Below the pieces are notes generated by a model. That model was not told the DNA's origin and did not search any database. It saw only the letters and a list, made by a program, of their open reading frames with translations. Positions 25,486 to 34,338 of a stretch of 64,000 nucleotides of DNA are shown piece by piece. Positions within the stretch are counted from its first letter, which is position 1, and every line of letters begins with the position of its first letter. This stretch comes from Streptomyces rimosus. Lineage in GTDB: Bacteria; Actinomycetota; Actinomycetes; Streptomycetales; Streptomycetaceae. Both the position numbers and the translations under genes were made by a program. The stretch is taken from assembly GCF_008704655.1 (NCBI RefSeq), contig NZ_CP023688.1:4650001-4714000 (forward strand). The letters are read 5' to 3'.

Positions 25486-26589
25486 GTGACGAACTCGCAG
25501 GCAGAGAACGCGCAGGACGGCCAGGACCCCCATGCTGACCACGGGACCGCGGGCTACGCGGGTGCTGCGGGGGTGACCGATCAGGGGGGTGAGGCTTCCC
25601 GGGGTGGTCACGATCAGGACGGTTCGTACGTGCCGCAGGAGAGCCGGAACGGTCACGACGGTTCGTACGTGCCGCAAGGGAGCTGGAACTGTCAGGAGCC
25701 GTACGCCTCTCAGGAGGGCCATCCCGGGCACGAGGGACCGCACGCTACTGAAGGGCCCCAAGGCCACCACTCCCCCGACGCACCCACCCCGCAGCAGCCC
25801 ACCCCCGAAGCGCAGGCAGCCGCCACGCAGCGGTTGGCGCAGGCGGTGGCGGCCGCTGAGCAGGCGTTGATTGAGTTCGAGATCGCGGTGGAGACCTTCC
25901 GGGTGGAGGTGGAGAACTTCTCGCGGCTGCACCATCAGCGGCTCGGCCCGGTGTACGCGCGGCTGGACGAGCTGGATGCCCAGATCGCCGAGGCGGTCGC
26001 GGCTCGTACGGGTGATCCCGAGGATGTGCGCAAGGCCCATGAGGCGCGGGCGGCGGTGCTGCCGATGCCCGAGGTGGAGGAGCTGTTCCACGGCTGGGTG
26101 GGGTCCGAGGGGCTGTACCCGGAGGCCCAGGCGATGCTCAACGAGCAGCCGGTCAGTCCGCCGCAGAAGGTGCGGCCCAGTGAGGAGGCCCGCCGGATCT
26201 ACCGCGAGCTGGTGCGCAAGGCCCACCCCGACCTGGTGCGGGACGAGGCCGAGCGCGCGCGCCGGGACGCCTTCATCGTGCGGGTCAACGCGGCTTACGG
26301 GGCCGGGGACGAGGCCACGCTGAGCGAGCTGGCCCGCGAGTGGGAGGCCGGTCCCGTACCGCAGGAGCAGCGGCCGAGCGAGAGCGAGGAGCTGTACGCG
26401 CGGCTGGAGTGGCTGGCGGACCGCAAGGAGATGCTGGCGGCGATGGTCACCGAGATGGAGCAGAGCGCGATCGGCGCGATGATCAAGATGGCGCCGGACG
26501 ACCCGGACGCGCTGCTCAACGAGATCGCCGAGAAGCTGCTCGCGGATGTGGCCGAGCGCGAGGCATACCTCGCGCAGCTGGTCGGGTAG
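25486..26589 (+). CDS. J-domain-like protein with disordered repeat-containing N-terminus
   Basis: 367 residues in three parts. Residues 1-105 are hydrophilic and low-complexity, with an imperfect tandem repeat (DGSYVPQES and DGSYVPQGS units, then Gln/Pro/His). Residues 105-225 are helical, with heptad-like Glu/Arg/Leu spacing suggesting a coiled coil. Residues about 228-275 hold a J-domain-like segment with HPD at 247-249 in RKAHPDLV followed by AYGAGDEATLSELAREW, as in DnaJ-like modules that stimulate DnaK. A C-terminal helical region follows. TAGGGT ends 6 nt before the GTG and no Shine-Dalgarno exists, so it is probably leaderless. The DnaK partnership is inferred from the HPD motif only. 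Confidence 0.75.
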   Translation: MTNSQAENAQDGQDPHADHGTAGYAGAAGVTDQGGEASRGGHDQDGSYVPQESRNGHDGSYVPQGSWNCQEPYASQEGHPGHEGPHATEGPQGHHSPDAPTPQQPTPEAQAAATQRLAQAVAAAEQALIEFEIAVETFRVEVENFSRLHHQRLGPVYARLDELDAQIAEAVAARTGDPEDVRKAHEARAAVLPMPEVEELFHGWVGSEGLYPEAQAMLNEQPVSPPQKVRPSEEARRIYRELVRKAHPDLVRDEAERARRDAFIVRVNAAYGAGDEATLSELAREWEAGPVPQEQRPSESEELYARLEWLADRKEMLAAMVTEMEQSAIGAMIKMAPDDPDALLNEIAEKLLADVAEREAYLAQLVG

Positions 26590-26599
26590 CGTCGGGCCC

Positions 26600-26944
26600 A
26601 TGCACTTTGGTTCTCTGCCCACGGTCGGCGTCGATGCTCTCACCTCGCAGGACTTCCTCCTGGACGTACGCGAGAACGATGAGTGGGAGGCGGGGCACGC
26701 CGAGGGCGCGCTGCACATCCCGATGAGCGAGTTCGTCGCCCGGTACGGCGAGTTCACGGAGCAGGCGCCCGACGGCGGCCGGGTCTATGTGCTGTGCCGG
26801 GTCGGCGGCCGGTCCGCGCAGGTCGCCCAGTACCTGATCCAGCAGGGCATCGACGCGGTGAACGTCGACGGCGGCATGCAGGCGTGGGAGGCCGCGGGCC
26901 GTCCCGTGAAGAACAGCAAGGGTGAGCCGGGCGCGGTCGTCTGA
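26600..26944 (+). CDS. Single-domain rhodanese-like sulfurtransferase
   Basis: The 114 residues form one rhodanese domain: LLDVRENDEWEAGHAEGALH is the CH2A motif region and VLCRVGGRSAQVAQYL the active-site loop with catalytic Cys and a six-residue loop ending in Arg/Ser. NVDGGMQAWEAAGRP is the C-terminal signature. It likely transfers sulfane sulfur to thiol acceptors or cyanide. Its probable -10 (TAGCGT) overlaps the stop codon of the J-domain gene and ends 7 nt before the ATG, so the message may be leaderless and independently transcribed. Confidence 0.92.
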   Translation: MHFGSLPTVGVDALTSQDFLLDVRENDEWEAGHAEGALHIPMSEFVARYGEFTEQAPDGGRVYVLCRVGGRSAQVAQYLIQQGIDAVNVDGGMQAWEAAGRPVKNSKGEPGAVV

Positions 26945-26952
26945 CCTGCCGC

Positions 26953-28086
26953 TCAGCCCAGGGCGTGGGCGGCCAGCAGGTCGCCCAGCGCTTCTTCGTG
27001 GGCCGCGGCCGGGCCCAGGGACAGTTCGAGCTGCTTCGCCCAGGCGTGGTAGCGGTGGAGTGCGTAGTCCGTGTCCGCGCCGAAGCCGCCGTGCAGGTGT
27101 TGTGCGGTCTGTACGACGCGCCGTACGCCTTCCGAAGCCCAGATCTTGGCCACCGCCACGTCCCCGGCCGGGGGCAGCGCGCTGTTCGCGGAGCTGCTGA
27201 TGCGCCACGCGGCCTGCCAGAGGGTGGCTTCCATGGCGCGCAGGTCGATGTAGCGGTCGGCGGCCTGGACGGCGACCGCCTGGAAGGTGGCGACGGGGAA
27301 GCCGAACTGTTCCCGCTTGGACGTGTACGCGCTGGTCATGGCCAGGACGGCTTGGCCCAGGCCGAGGGCCAGCGCGCAGGTGCCGGTGGTCAGGAGGTCG
27401 CGCAGCCACTCCCAGGCGCCGGGGTCGGTGATCACCTCATCGGGGGTCGTCCGTACGGAGTCCAGCTGGAGCTCCGCGAGGCGTTCGCCGTTGGTGGAGA
27501 CCTGGTCGTGGAGGCTGACGCCGTCCCGGCGGCGGGGGATGAGGGCCAGTACGGCGGTTCCGTCACCGGTGTGGGCGGGCACGAGGATGCGGTCGGCGCT
27601 CTGGGCCCAGGGGATGGCGGTGTGCAGGCCGTCCAGCACCCAGTCGGCACCCTCCTGACGGGCGGTCACGGCCAGCTCGGCGGGATCGTGGCCGGTACGG
27701 CCGTTGGCGGCGACGGTGAGGACCAGTTCGCCGCGCCCCACACCGGGCAGAACGTCGGCGCGCAGCTCGGCGCCTGCGTAGGTCTGCACGGCGAGGGCCG
27801 CTGCGCTGTTCTCCAGCAGCGGTACGCGGGCGAGTACCCGGGCGGACTCGCGCAGGACGAGGCAAAGCGCGATCACGTCCAGGCCCGCGCCGCCGTACTC
27901 GGGCGCGAGCAGCAGACTCAGCAGGTCGGCGTCGGCCAGCTTGCTCCACAGGGAGCGGTCGAAGTCGTCGGCCACGGCTCCGGCGGTCAGCGCGGGGCTG
28001 GGCACGCTGTCGGGCGCGACATCCGTGAAGACGGCCTGTGCCGCCTCGACGGCCGCCTGCTGCTCCTCGGTGAAGGTGAAGTCCAC
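26953..28086 (-). CDS. Acyl-CoA dehydrogenase
   Basis: An FAD enzyme of the alpha,beta-desaturase family, 377 residues. The N-terminal helical domain begins MDFTFTEEQQAAVEAA; the middle has PEYGGAGLD and the FAD-binding beta domain; the C-terminal helical domain has SKREQFGFPVATFQAVAVQA and HLHGGFGADTDYALHRY. The usual catalytic Glu position before the final helix is not obvious, so the subfamily is uncertain (FadE-like). The GTG has GGGAGGA 8 nt upstream. It lies 81 bp downstream of the paaE stop with a dyad in between, so it may be a separate unit, though fatty-acid or paa-linked beta-oxidation is likely. Confidence 0.87.
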   Translation of the reverse strand: MDFTFTEEQQAAVEAAQAVFTDVAPDSVPSPALTAGAVADDFDRSLWSKLADADLLSLLLAPEYGGAGLDVIALCLVLRESARVLARVPLLENSAAALAVQTYAGAELRADVLPGVGRGELVLTVAANGRTGHDPAELAVTARQEGADWVLDGLHTAIPWAQSADRILVPAHTGDGTAVLALIPRRRDGVSLHDQVSTNGERLAELQLDSVRTTPDEVITDPGAWEWLRDLLTTGTCALALGLGQAVLAMTSAYTSKREQFGFPVATFQAVAVQAADRYIDLRAMEATLWQAAWRISSSANSALPPAGDVAVAKIWASEGVRRVVQTAQHLHGGFGADTDYALHRYHAWAKQLELSLGPAAAHEEALGDLLAAHALG

Positions 28087-28121
28087 TGGCCTGTCCTCCC
28101 GTGTGCCCGCACGGCGGTAGC

Positions 28122-28134
28122 TGACGGGTCGTCA
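28122..28134. promoter_or_regulatory. Candidate operator of the acyl-CoA dehydrogenase gene
   Basis: TGACG-GGT-CGTCA is a perfect 5-3-5 dyad, 36 bp before the GTG start. TTGACG on the minus strand within it also reads as a -35 element. It fits a TetR- or FadR-type repressor of fatty-acid genes. Confidence 0.5.
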
Positions 28135-28167
28135 AGTTAGAACAGGTCGCAGCGAATGTGAATGGGG

Positions 28168-29241
28168 TCAGCGGTCGAAGTCCAGCTCGACCTCCTCCGT
28201 CACGGGGTGGGACTGGCAGGCCAGTACATATCCGGAGGCGACTTCCTCGTCCTCCAGCGCGAAGTTGCGGTCCATGCGTATCTCGCCGGAGACCAGGAAC
28301 GCGCGGCAGGTGCCACAGACGCCTCCCTTGCAGGCGTACGGGGCGTCGGCGCGGTTGCGCAGTACCGCTTCCAGCAGCGATTCGCCGTCCAGAACCGGCC
28401 AGCTGCCCGCCCGGCCGTCCAGCGTCGCGGTCACGGTGCTGTGCGCGGGGGTACGAAGAGGCGCGGCGCCGCCGGCGGAGGAGGAAACGCTCTCCACATC
28501 GGTGGGCTCGGCTATGTGGAAGATCTCTTCGTGGATACGGCCGCGGGGGACCTGGAGGGCGCGCAGGGCTCGCTCCGCGGCTTCGACGAGGCCGTGCGGG
28601 CCGCACAGATACCAGCCGTCGATGGAGCCGACGGGCAGCAGGGCGGGCAGCAGCTCGCGCAGCCGGTTCTCGTCCAGGCGGCCGGAGGGCAGGCCCGACT
28701 GCTGTTCCTCGCGGGAGAGGACGGAGACCAGCTGGAAGCGGTCGGGGAAGCGGTCCTTCAGGTCGGCGACCTCCTCCAGGAACATCGTGGAGGCCGCCGT
28801 ACGGTCGCTGCGGACCAGGCAGAAGCGGGCGTCCGGCTCCTGGTCCAGCAGTGTCGCGGCGATGGACAGCACGGGGGTGATGCCGCTGCCGCCGACGATG
28901 CCCACGAACCGTCCGGGCCGGGGCTCCAGCACGAACCGGCCGGCCGGGGCCATGACCTCGACCGTGTCGCCGACGGCCAGTTCCTTGAGCGCGTACGTGG
29001 AGAACTCGCCGTCCTCGACCAGCCGGATGCCCACCCGCAGCCGGGGTGCGTCCTCACACGCCGGGGTGCAGATCGAGTACGTACGGCGGATCTCGCGGCC
29101 GTCCACCGTGCGGCGCACCGCGATGTGCTGGCCCGGTGTGTGCCGGAAGGTGTCGCGCAGCTCGGGCGGCACCTCGAAGGTGACGGCGACGGCGTCGTCC
29201 GTGAGCCGTTCGAGCTCCGCCACCCGGAGCGGGTGGAACAT
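28168..29241 (-). CDS. paaE: Phenylacetyl-CoA epoxidase reductase subunit PaaE
   Basis: The product passes electrons from NAD(P)H through FAD and a 2Fe-2S cluster to the PaaABC oxygenase. It has 357 residues: an FAD domain with RRTYSICTP, an NAD domain with GIVGGSGITPVLSIAATLL, and a C-terminal plant-type ferredoxin domain whose cysteines appear in PYACKGGVCGTCRAF and VLACQSHP. The ATG at 29241 overlaps the paaD stop by 1 nt (TGATG). It is the last gene of the paaABCDE operon, with no gap between any of its genes. Confidence 0.95.
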   Translation of the reverse strand: MFHPLRVAELERLTDDAVAVTFEVPPELRDTFRHTPGQHIAVRRTVDGREIRRTYSICTPACEDAPRLRVGIRLVEDGEFSTYALKELAVGDTVEVMAPAGRFVLEPRPGRFVGIVGGSGITPVLSIAATLLDQEPDARFCLVRSDRTAASTMFLEEVADLKDRFPDRFQLVSVLSREEQQSGLPSGRLDENRLRELLPALLPVGSIDGWYLCGPHGLVEAAERALRALQVPRGRIHEEIFHIAEPTDVESVSSSAGGAAPLRTPAHSTVTATLDGRAGSWPVLDGESLLEAVLRNRADAPYACKGGVCGTCRAFLVSGEIRMDRNFALEDEEVASGYVLACQSHPVTEEVELDFDR

Positions 29242-29735
29242 CACAACTCCTTGAAGTGGTCGAACGGTTCGCGGCAGGACTCGCAGCGGCGCAGTGCCTT
29301 GCAGGCGGTGGAGGAGAAGCGGCTGAGCAGAGTGGTGTCGGTCGATCCGCAGTGCGGGCAGCGGATCGCCAGGGCCACCGGCACCGGTCCGCTGGCCGGC
29401 CCGGTGGGGCGGGGCGGGGCTATGCCGAACTCGGCGAGCTTGCGGCGGCCCTCGGCGGTGATCGCGTCGGTCGTCCACGGGGGGCTGAGGACCGTACGCA
29501 CCTCGACCTGGGGGATGCCGTTGTCGTGGAGGACGCGCTCGATGTCGGCGGACATGGTCTCGATGGCGGGGCAGCCCGTGTACGTCGGGGTCAGCTCGAC
29601 CTCCACCCGGCCGGGGCCGGTCATCCGCAGTCCGCGCAGGATGCCCAGCTCGGCCAGGGTCACGACCGGTAGTTCCGGGTCCGGGACGGAGCCGGCCAGG
29701 TCGCGCAGCCGGTCTTCGAGGGTGGTGGTCACCAT
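29241..29735 (-). CDS. paaD: Phenylacetyl-CoA epoxidase assembly protein PaaD
   Basis: A 164-residue DUF59/MIP18-type protein needed for maturation of the iron cluster of the epoxidase system. The N-terminal SUF-T-like fold has VPDPELPVVTLAELGILR and TYTGCPAIETMS. The C-terminal part has a zinc-ribbon pattern, CPHCGS then CKALRRCESCREPFDHFKEL, typical of PaaD. The start at 29735 lies inside the 3' end of paaC (7-nt overlap), which supports coupled translation. The frame upstream of it is not conserved. Confidence 0.93.
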   Translation of the reverse strand: MVTTTLEDRLRDLAGSVPDPELPVVTLAELGILRGLRMTGPGRVEVELTPTYTGCPAIETMSADIERVLHDNGIPQVEVRTVLSPPWTTDAITAEGRRKLAEFGIAPPRPTGPASGPVPVALAIRCPHCGSTDTTLLSRFSSTACKALRRCESCREPFDHFKEL

Positions 29736-30502
29736 GTTGCCCCCGGGTGGCTGCGGTGCAGATGCTGCATCTCGGCGAGCATGCGGCCGAACGGCTCGGT
29801 GTGCAGGCCCTGGCGTCCGGCTCCCGCGGTCCAGGCGCCGCGGCTCGGGCCCTGGGGGACGGTGAGGGTGGCGCGGGTCAAGGCGGAGGCGATGCTCGTG
29901 ATCCAGTCGTCGTGCAGGGCGGTGAGGTCCAGGTCGAGGCCCGTGACTGGCTCGAAGAGCTCGCCGGTGAAGCGCCACAGGGCGTCCAGGCCGCGTTGTA
30001 TGCGCGCGTGGCTCTCTTCGGTGCCGTCGCCCAGGCGCAGGGTCCACTGTTCGGCGTGGTCGCGGTGGTAGGCGACTTCTTTGGCCGCCTTGGCCGCGAG
30101 CGGCGCCAGGGGGCCGTCGTCGGCGGCCAGTTGGCCGTACAGCAGCTCCTGGTACGTGGAGAAGTACAGCTGGCGGGCGATGGTGTGGGCGAAGTCGCCG
30201 TTGGGCTGCTCGACGAGCTGGCAGTTGCGGAAGGAGCGCTCCTCGCGCAGATACGCCAGCTCGTCCTCGTCGCCGACGAGGGAGAGCAGGACGCGGGCCT
30301 GGCCGAGGAGGTCCAGCGCGATGTTGGCGAGGGCCACCTCTTCTTCGAGGACGGGGGCGTGTCCGGCCCACTCCCCCAGCCGGTGGGAGAGGACGAGCGC
30401 GTCGTCACCGAGGGCCAGGGCCGGGGCAGCGGCGGCGACGTCCCGGGCCAGCGAGCCCGCGGGGGCGGCGGCCGGGGTGGCGGCGGTCGGTGCGGGCTTC
30501 AC
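29729..30502 (-). CDS. paaC: Phenylacetyl-CoA 1,2-epoxidase structural subunit PaaC
   Basis: The 257-residue ferritin-like subunit pairs with PaaA to form the epoxidase core and stabilises it. The family segments ALGDDALVLSHRLGEWAGHAP, EEVALANIALDLLGQAR, REERSFRNCQLVEQPNGDFA and KEVAYHRDHAEQW are clear. The GTG at 30502 overlaps the paaB stop (GTGA), and an Ala/Pro-rich segment precedes the fold. It probably does not carry the catalytic di-iron site itself, as is known for the family. Confidence 0.94.
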   Translation of the reverse strand: MKPAPTAATPAAAPAGSLARDVAAAAPALALGDDALVLSHRLGEWAGHAPVLEEEVALANIALDLLGQARVLLSLVGDEDELAYLREERSFRNCQLVEQPNGDFAHTIARQLYFSTYQELLYGQLAADDGPLAPLAAKAAKEVAYHRDHAEQWTLRLGDGTEESHARIQRGLDALWRFTGELFEPVTGLDLDLTALHDDWITSIASALTRATLTVPQGPSRGAWTAGAGRQGLHTEPFGRMLAEMQHLHRSHPGATW

Positions 30503-30875
30503 AGGTGCTGCACCCCGTCCGGGATCTCGTAGAACGTCGGGTGGCGGTAGGGCTTGTCGGCGGCCGGTTCGAAGAAGGAGTCCTTCTCGTCCGGGGAGGA
30601 GGCACAGATCGCGGCGGAGGGGACCACCCAGATCGAGATGCCTTCGGAGCGGCGGGTGTACAGATCGCGGGCGTTGCGCAGAGCCATCGCGGCGTCCGGG
30701 GCGTGCAGGCTGCCGGCGTGGGTGTGCGACAGGCCGCGCCGGCTGCGGACGAAGACCTCCCACAGGGGCCAGTCGGCGCGGCCCGCCGAGGCTCCGGTGG
30801 CCGCGGCGGTCGGCCCCGGCTCGTCCGGGCCCGTCCGGCTCTCCGGATGCGCGCCGTCTGCCGTGCCGTTCGTGG

Positions 30876-30879
<4 letters not shown>
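30499..30879 (-). CDS. paaB: Phenylacetyl-CoA 1,2-epoxidase subunit PaaB
   Basis: A 126-residue small subunit that bridges PaaAC heterodimers. After a disordered 30-residue N-terminus the PaaB fold begins [20 protein letters not shown], with [20 protein letters not shown] and [11 protein letters not shown]. The ATG at 30879 has GGGGAGGGG upstream and overlaps the paaA stop by 4 nt (30876-30879). It is longer than the roughly 95-residue enterobacterial PaaB only because of the N-terminal extension. Confidence 0.94.
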
Positions 30880-31835
<956 letters not shown>

Positions 31836-31858
31836 GTGATCCCCCTAGCTCCCGACCG

Positions 31859-31872
31859 ACCGATCGTTCGGT
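31859..31872. promoter_or_regulatory. PaaR-type operator upstream of paaA
   Basis: ACCGATCGTTCGGT (reverse complement ACCGAACGATCGGT) fits the ACCGNNCGNNCGGT core recalled for corynebacterial PaaR. It is preceded by an extra ACCG at 31855. The identical 14-mer occurs at 37042-37055. Confidence 0.8.
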
Positions 31873-31908
31873 TCAATGGTGTGGCGCGGACACGCGGGGT
31901 GTCAAGCC

Positions 31909-31917
31909 TGTGGATAA
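31909..31917 (-). promoter_or_regulatory. DnaA box next to the paaA operator
   Basis: TGTGGATAA reads TTATCCACA on the minus strand, extended to TTATCCACAGG. It lies 36 bp from the PaaR-type operator, in the divergent paaA/DUF5819 region. Confidence 0.6.
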
Positions 31918-32003
31918 CTCGGGGGAGGGTGTGCCGCGTGGGGCGGCCTAGGTACGGTTCCCGAGCGGCGGAAAGCCGCTCGGTGACTGGGAACGGGGCA
32001 GGA

Positions 32004-32672
32004 ATGCAGCTATACGGGGACGAATCGCGGCCACCCGCCGCGCTCTCGCTGCCGTCACGCATCGTGGTGAGCGTGGCGGCCGGTGCCGTCACGCTGGCCG
32101 TCGCGATCCATCTGGCGATGATGTTCCTGCACGTCGCGCCGTCGAACACGCTGAGCAAGCAGCACGGCGAAGCGATCAACGACTACGTCTTCCCGGAGTA
32201 CGAGCAGAACTGGAAGCTGTTCGCGCCCAACCCGCTCCAGCAGAACATCGCGGTGCAGGCGCGCGCCCAGCTGCGTACGAAGGACGGCGAGCGGCTGACC
32301 ACCGGCTGGACCGACCTCTCCGCCCTCGACGGCCGGGCCCTGCTGCACAACCCCGTACCGAGCCACACCCAGCAGAACGAACTGCGCCGCGCCTGGGAGT
32401 ACTACCTCAACACCCATGACGCCCAGGACCGCTCCACGGGTATGCGCGGCGAGCTGGCCGAGCAGTACATCCGGCGGATCGTGATGCAGCGCATGAGTAC
32501 GCGGTGGACGGCGCGCGGCGCGGTCGAGCAGATGCAGGTCCGTTCGAGGACGACGGCCGTCAGCCCGCCGCCGTGGAGCACCGAGAAGATCAGCGACAAG
32601 CCCCGGTACCGCCAGGTGCCCTGGTGGCAGGTCACCGCGGCCGACCTGCCCGAAGGAGCGAGGATCCAGTGA
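32004..32672 (+). CDS. DUF5819 family membrane protein
   Basis: 222 residues with one strong transmembrane helix at about 20-48 and an external domain containing EYEQNWKLFAPNPLQQNI, the DUF5819 hallmark, and WEYYLNTHDAQDRSTG. The domain has no assigned activity. The ATG at 32004 follows GGGGCAGGA. The stop overlaps the next start by 4 nt, so the product is made together with the HTTM protein and probably acts with it at the membrane. Functional assignment beyond that is not possible from sequence. Confidence 0.82.
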   Translation: MQLYGDESRPPAALSLPSRIVVSVAAGAVTLAVAIHLAMMFLHVAPSNTLSKQHGEAINDYVFPEYEQNWKLFAPNPLQQNIAVQARAQLRTKDGERLTTGWTDLSALDGRALLHNPVPSHTQQNELRRAWEYYLNTHDAQDRSTGMRGELAEQYIRRIVMQRMSTRWTARGAVEQMQVRSRTTAVSPPPWSTEKISDKPRYRQVPWWQVTAADLPEGARIQ

Positions 32673-34249
32673 CAGCGCACAGGTTGCCTCCGCAGGCGGC
32701 AGGCGAGCCGGCGGCCGCCGGCTCCCGCGCGAACGCGACGGACGGAGCGGCCACGCCGGACGCGCCGGACACCGGCTCCCGGCCGGACACCGGCTCCCGG
32801 CCGGACACCGGCCTCCAGGCGAACTCCGGCTCCTCGGCGCCCCCGGCCGACGCCCGCGTACCCGCCCCGGCGGTCGTGGCGGACGCGCCGAACGCAACAG
32901 ACGCGCCCACCACGACAGACGCGCCCACCACAACAGACGCGTCACCCCCCGCCCCCACCAAAACCACATGGCCCACCCTCACCCCGCCACCCCCCACCGC
33001 ATCGCTGCCCGGCACCGGGAAACACCCGCGTACCGAAGAGACGCGCATAGAGCGCGCCTTCGGCCATGTCTTCCGGCGCGTCACGGGCAGCGCCTTCGCC
33101 CCGTACCAGTCCGCCGTCGTCCGCATCGGATTCGCCGCGACCTGGCTGTTCTTCCTGCTGCGGGAGTGGCCGAACCGTCAGGAGCTGTACGGGCCCCATG
33201 GCCCCTGGAGCGGCGACATGGCGCGCCGGCTCCTCGCCGACAACCAGGCGTTCTCCGTCCTGACCTGGTCCGACGGGCGCGGCTGGTTCGAGCTGGTCTA
33301 CACCCTCGCGCTTCTCAGCAGCGCCCTGCTGATGGTCGGCTGGCGCACCCGCACCATGTCGGTGCTGTTCATGGTGGGCGTGCTGTCGCTGCAGAACCGC
33401 AGCATCTTCATCGGGGACGGCGGCGACAACGTCATCCACCTGATGGCCATATACCTGGTGCTGACCCGCTGCGGGCAGGTGTGGTCGCTGGACGCCCGCC
33501 GTGCGGCGAAGCGTGGGCAGGGGGCCGACCCGGGCCTTCCGGAGCGTGACATCACCGGTGTCGTCCTGTGGGCGGTCCTCGGGCTGTCTCTTGCGATGGC
33601 CCAGGTCATGGGCTTGTCCGGGCTCTCCTGGTTCGGCGCCGGGCCGTTCCCGGGCGTGGGCTGGGGCCTGACCCTGTGGACTCTGTGGTGCGCGCACGGC
33701 GTCTGGTGGGCGGTGCGGCGGTACGCGCCCGGGGAGCCGCGCGTCGTCCTCGACATGCTCGGCAAGCTGGCGCACAACGGCGCCATGCTGGTGATCGTCG
33801 TCGAGGTGTGCCTGATCTACGCCACTGCCGGCTGGTACAAGATCCAGGGTTCGCGCTGGCAGGACGGCACCGCGGTCTACTACCCGATGCATCTGGACTA
33901 CTTCTCGCCCTGGCCGGACCTGTCCCGGCTGCTCGCCGACAACGGCCTGATGATCATGCTGATCACCTACGGCACGGTGATCGTGCAGGTCGCCTTCCCC
34001 TTCACGCTCTTCAACCGGCGTGTGAAGAACGTGCTGCTCGTGGTGATGATCTGCGAGCACCTGTCGATCGCGTTCCTGTTGGGCCTGCCGTTCTTCTCGC
34101 TCGCGATGATCACGGCGGACGCGGTGTTCCTGCCGACGGTGTTCCTCGTCTGGCTGGGCGCCCGCGTCTCCGCCGTACGCGACCGGGTGCTCCCACGAAG
34201 TACGCGAGACGGGGAGCGCGAGATGACGGCCGCGGCAGGGGCGCCCTGA
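32669..34249 (+). CDS. HTTM domain membrane protein (vitamin K-dependent carboxylase-like)
   Basis: 526 residues. The first 115 are disordered, rich in Thr, Ala, Pro and Asp, with two sets of short tandem repeats (GSRPDTG three times, then TDAPTT units). Residues about 145 onward form a horizontally-transferred-transmembrane (HTTM) domain with about 8 helices, including YQSAVVRIGFAATWLFFLLR, LWWTLWCAHGVWW-like segments and ATAGWYKIQGSRWQDGTAVY, which resembles the gamma-carboxylase/SdpB group. Whether it has carboxylase activity is unknown. The GTG overlaps the DUF5819 stop. Together they look like a two-component membrane module. Confidence 0.83.
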   Translation: MTAHRLPPQAAGEPAAAGSRANATDGAATPDAPDTGSRPDTGSRPDTGLQANSGSSAPPADARVPAPAVVADAPNATDAPTTTDAPTTTDASPPAPTKTTWPTLTPPPPTASLPGTGKHPRTEETRIERAFGHVFRRVTGSAFAPYQSAVVRIGFAATWLFFLLREWPNRQELYGPHGPWSGDMARRLLADNQAFSVLTWSDGRGWFELVYTLALLSSALLMVGWRTRTMSVLFMVGVLSLQNRSIFIGDGGDNVIHLMAIYLVLTRCGQVWSLDARRAAKRGQGADPGLPERDITGVVLWAVLGLSLAMAQVMGLSGLSWFGAGPFPGVGWGLTLWTLWCAHGVWWAVRRYAPGEPRVVLDMLGKLAHNGAMLVIVVEVCLIYATAGWYKIQGSRWQDGTAVYYPMHLDYFSPWPDLSRLLADNGLMIMLITYGTVIVQVAFPFTLFNRRVKNVLLVVMICEHLSIAFLLGLPFFSLAMITADAVFLPTVFLVWLGARVSAVRDRVLPRSTRDGEREMTAAAGAP

Positions 34250-34338
34250 GGGCGTGTGGTCACGCGCTGTGCCGCCGGTGCCGCCCGTGAACGGATGCGC
34301 CGGATGTCCGCCCGGCGGGCAGTTGAGATAGTGGGGAA

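Noticed and set aside
28168..29241. PaaE as a generic phthalate dioxygenase reductase
   Set aside because: Gene order paaABCDE and the C-terminal ferredoxin domain fix it as PaaE.
32760..32960. CRISPR-like short repeats in the HTTM gene
   Set aside because: The repeats are contiguous in-frame triplet-based units (PDTGSR, TDAPTT) without spacers.
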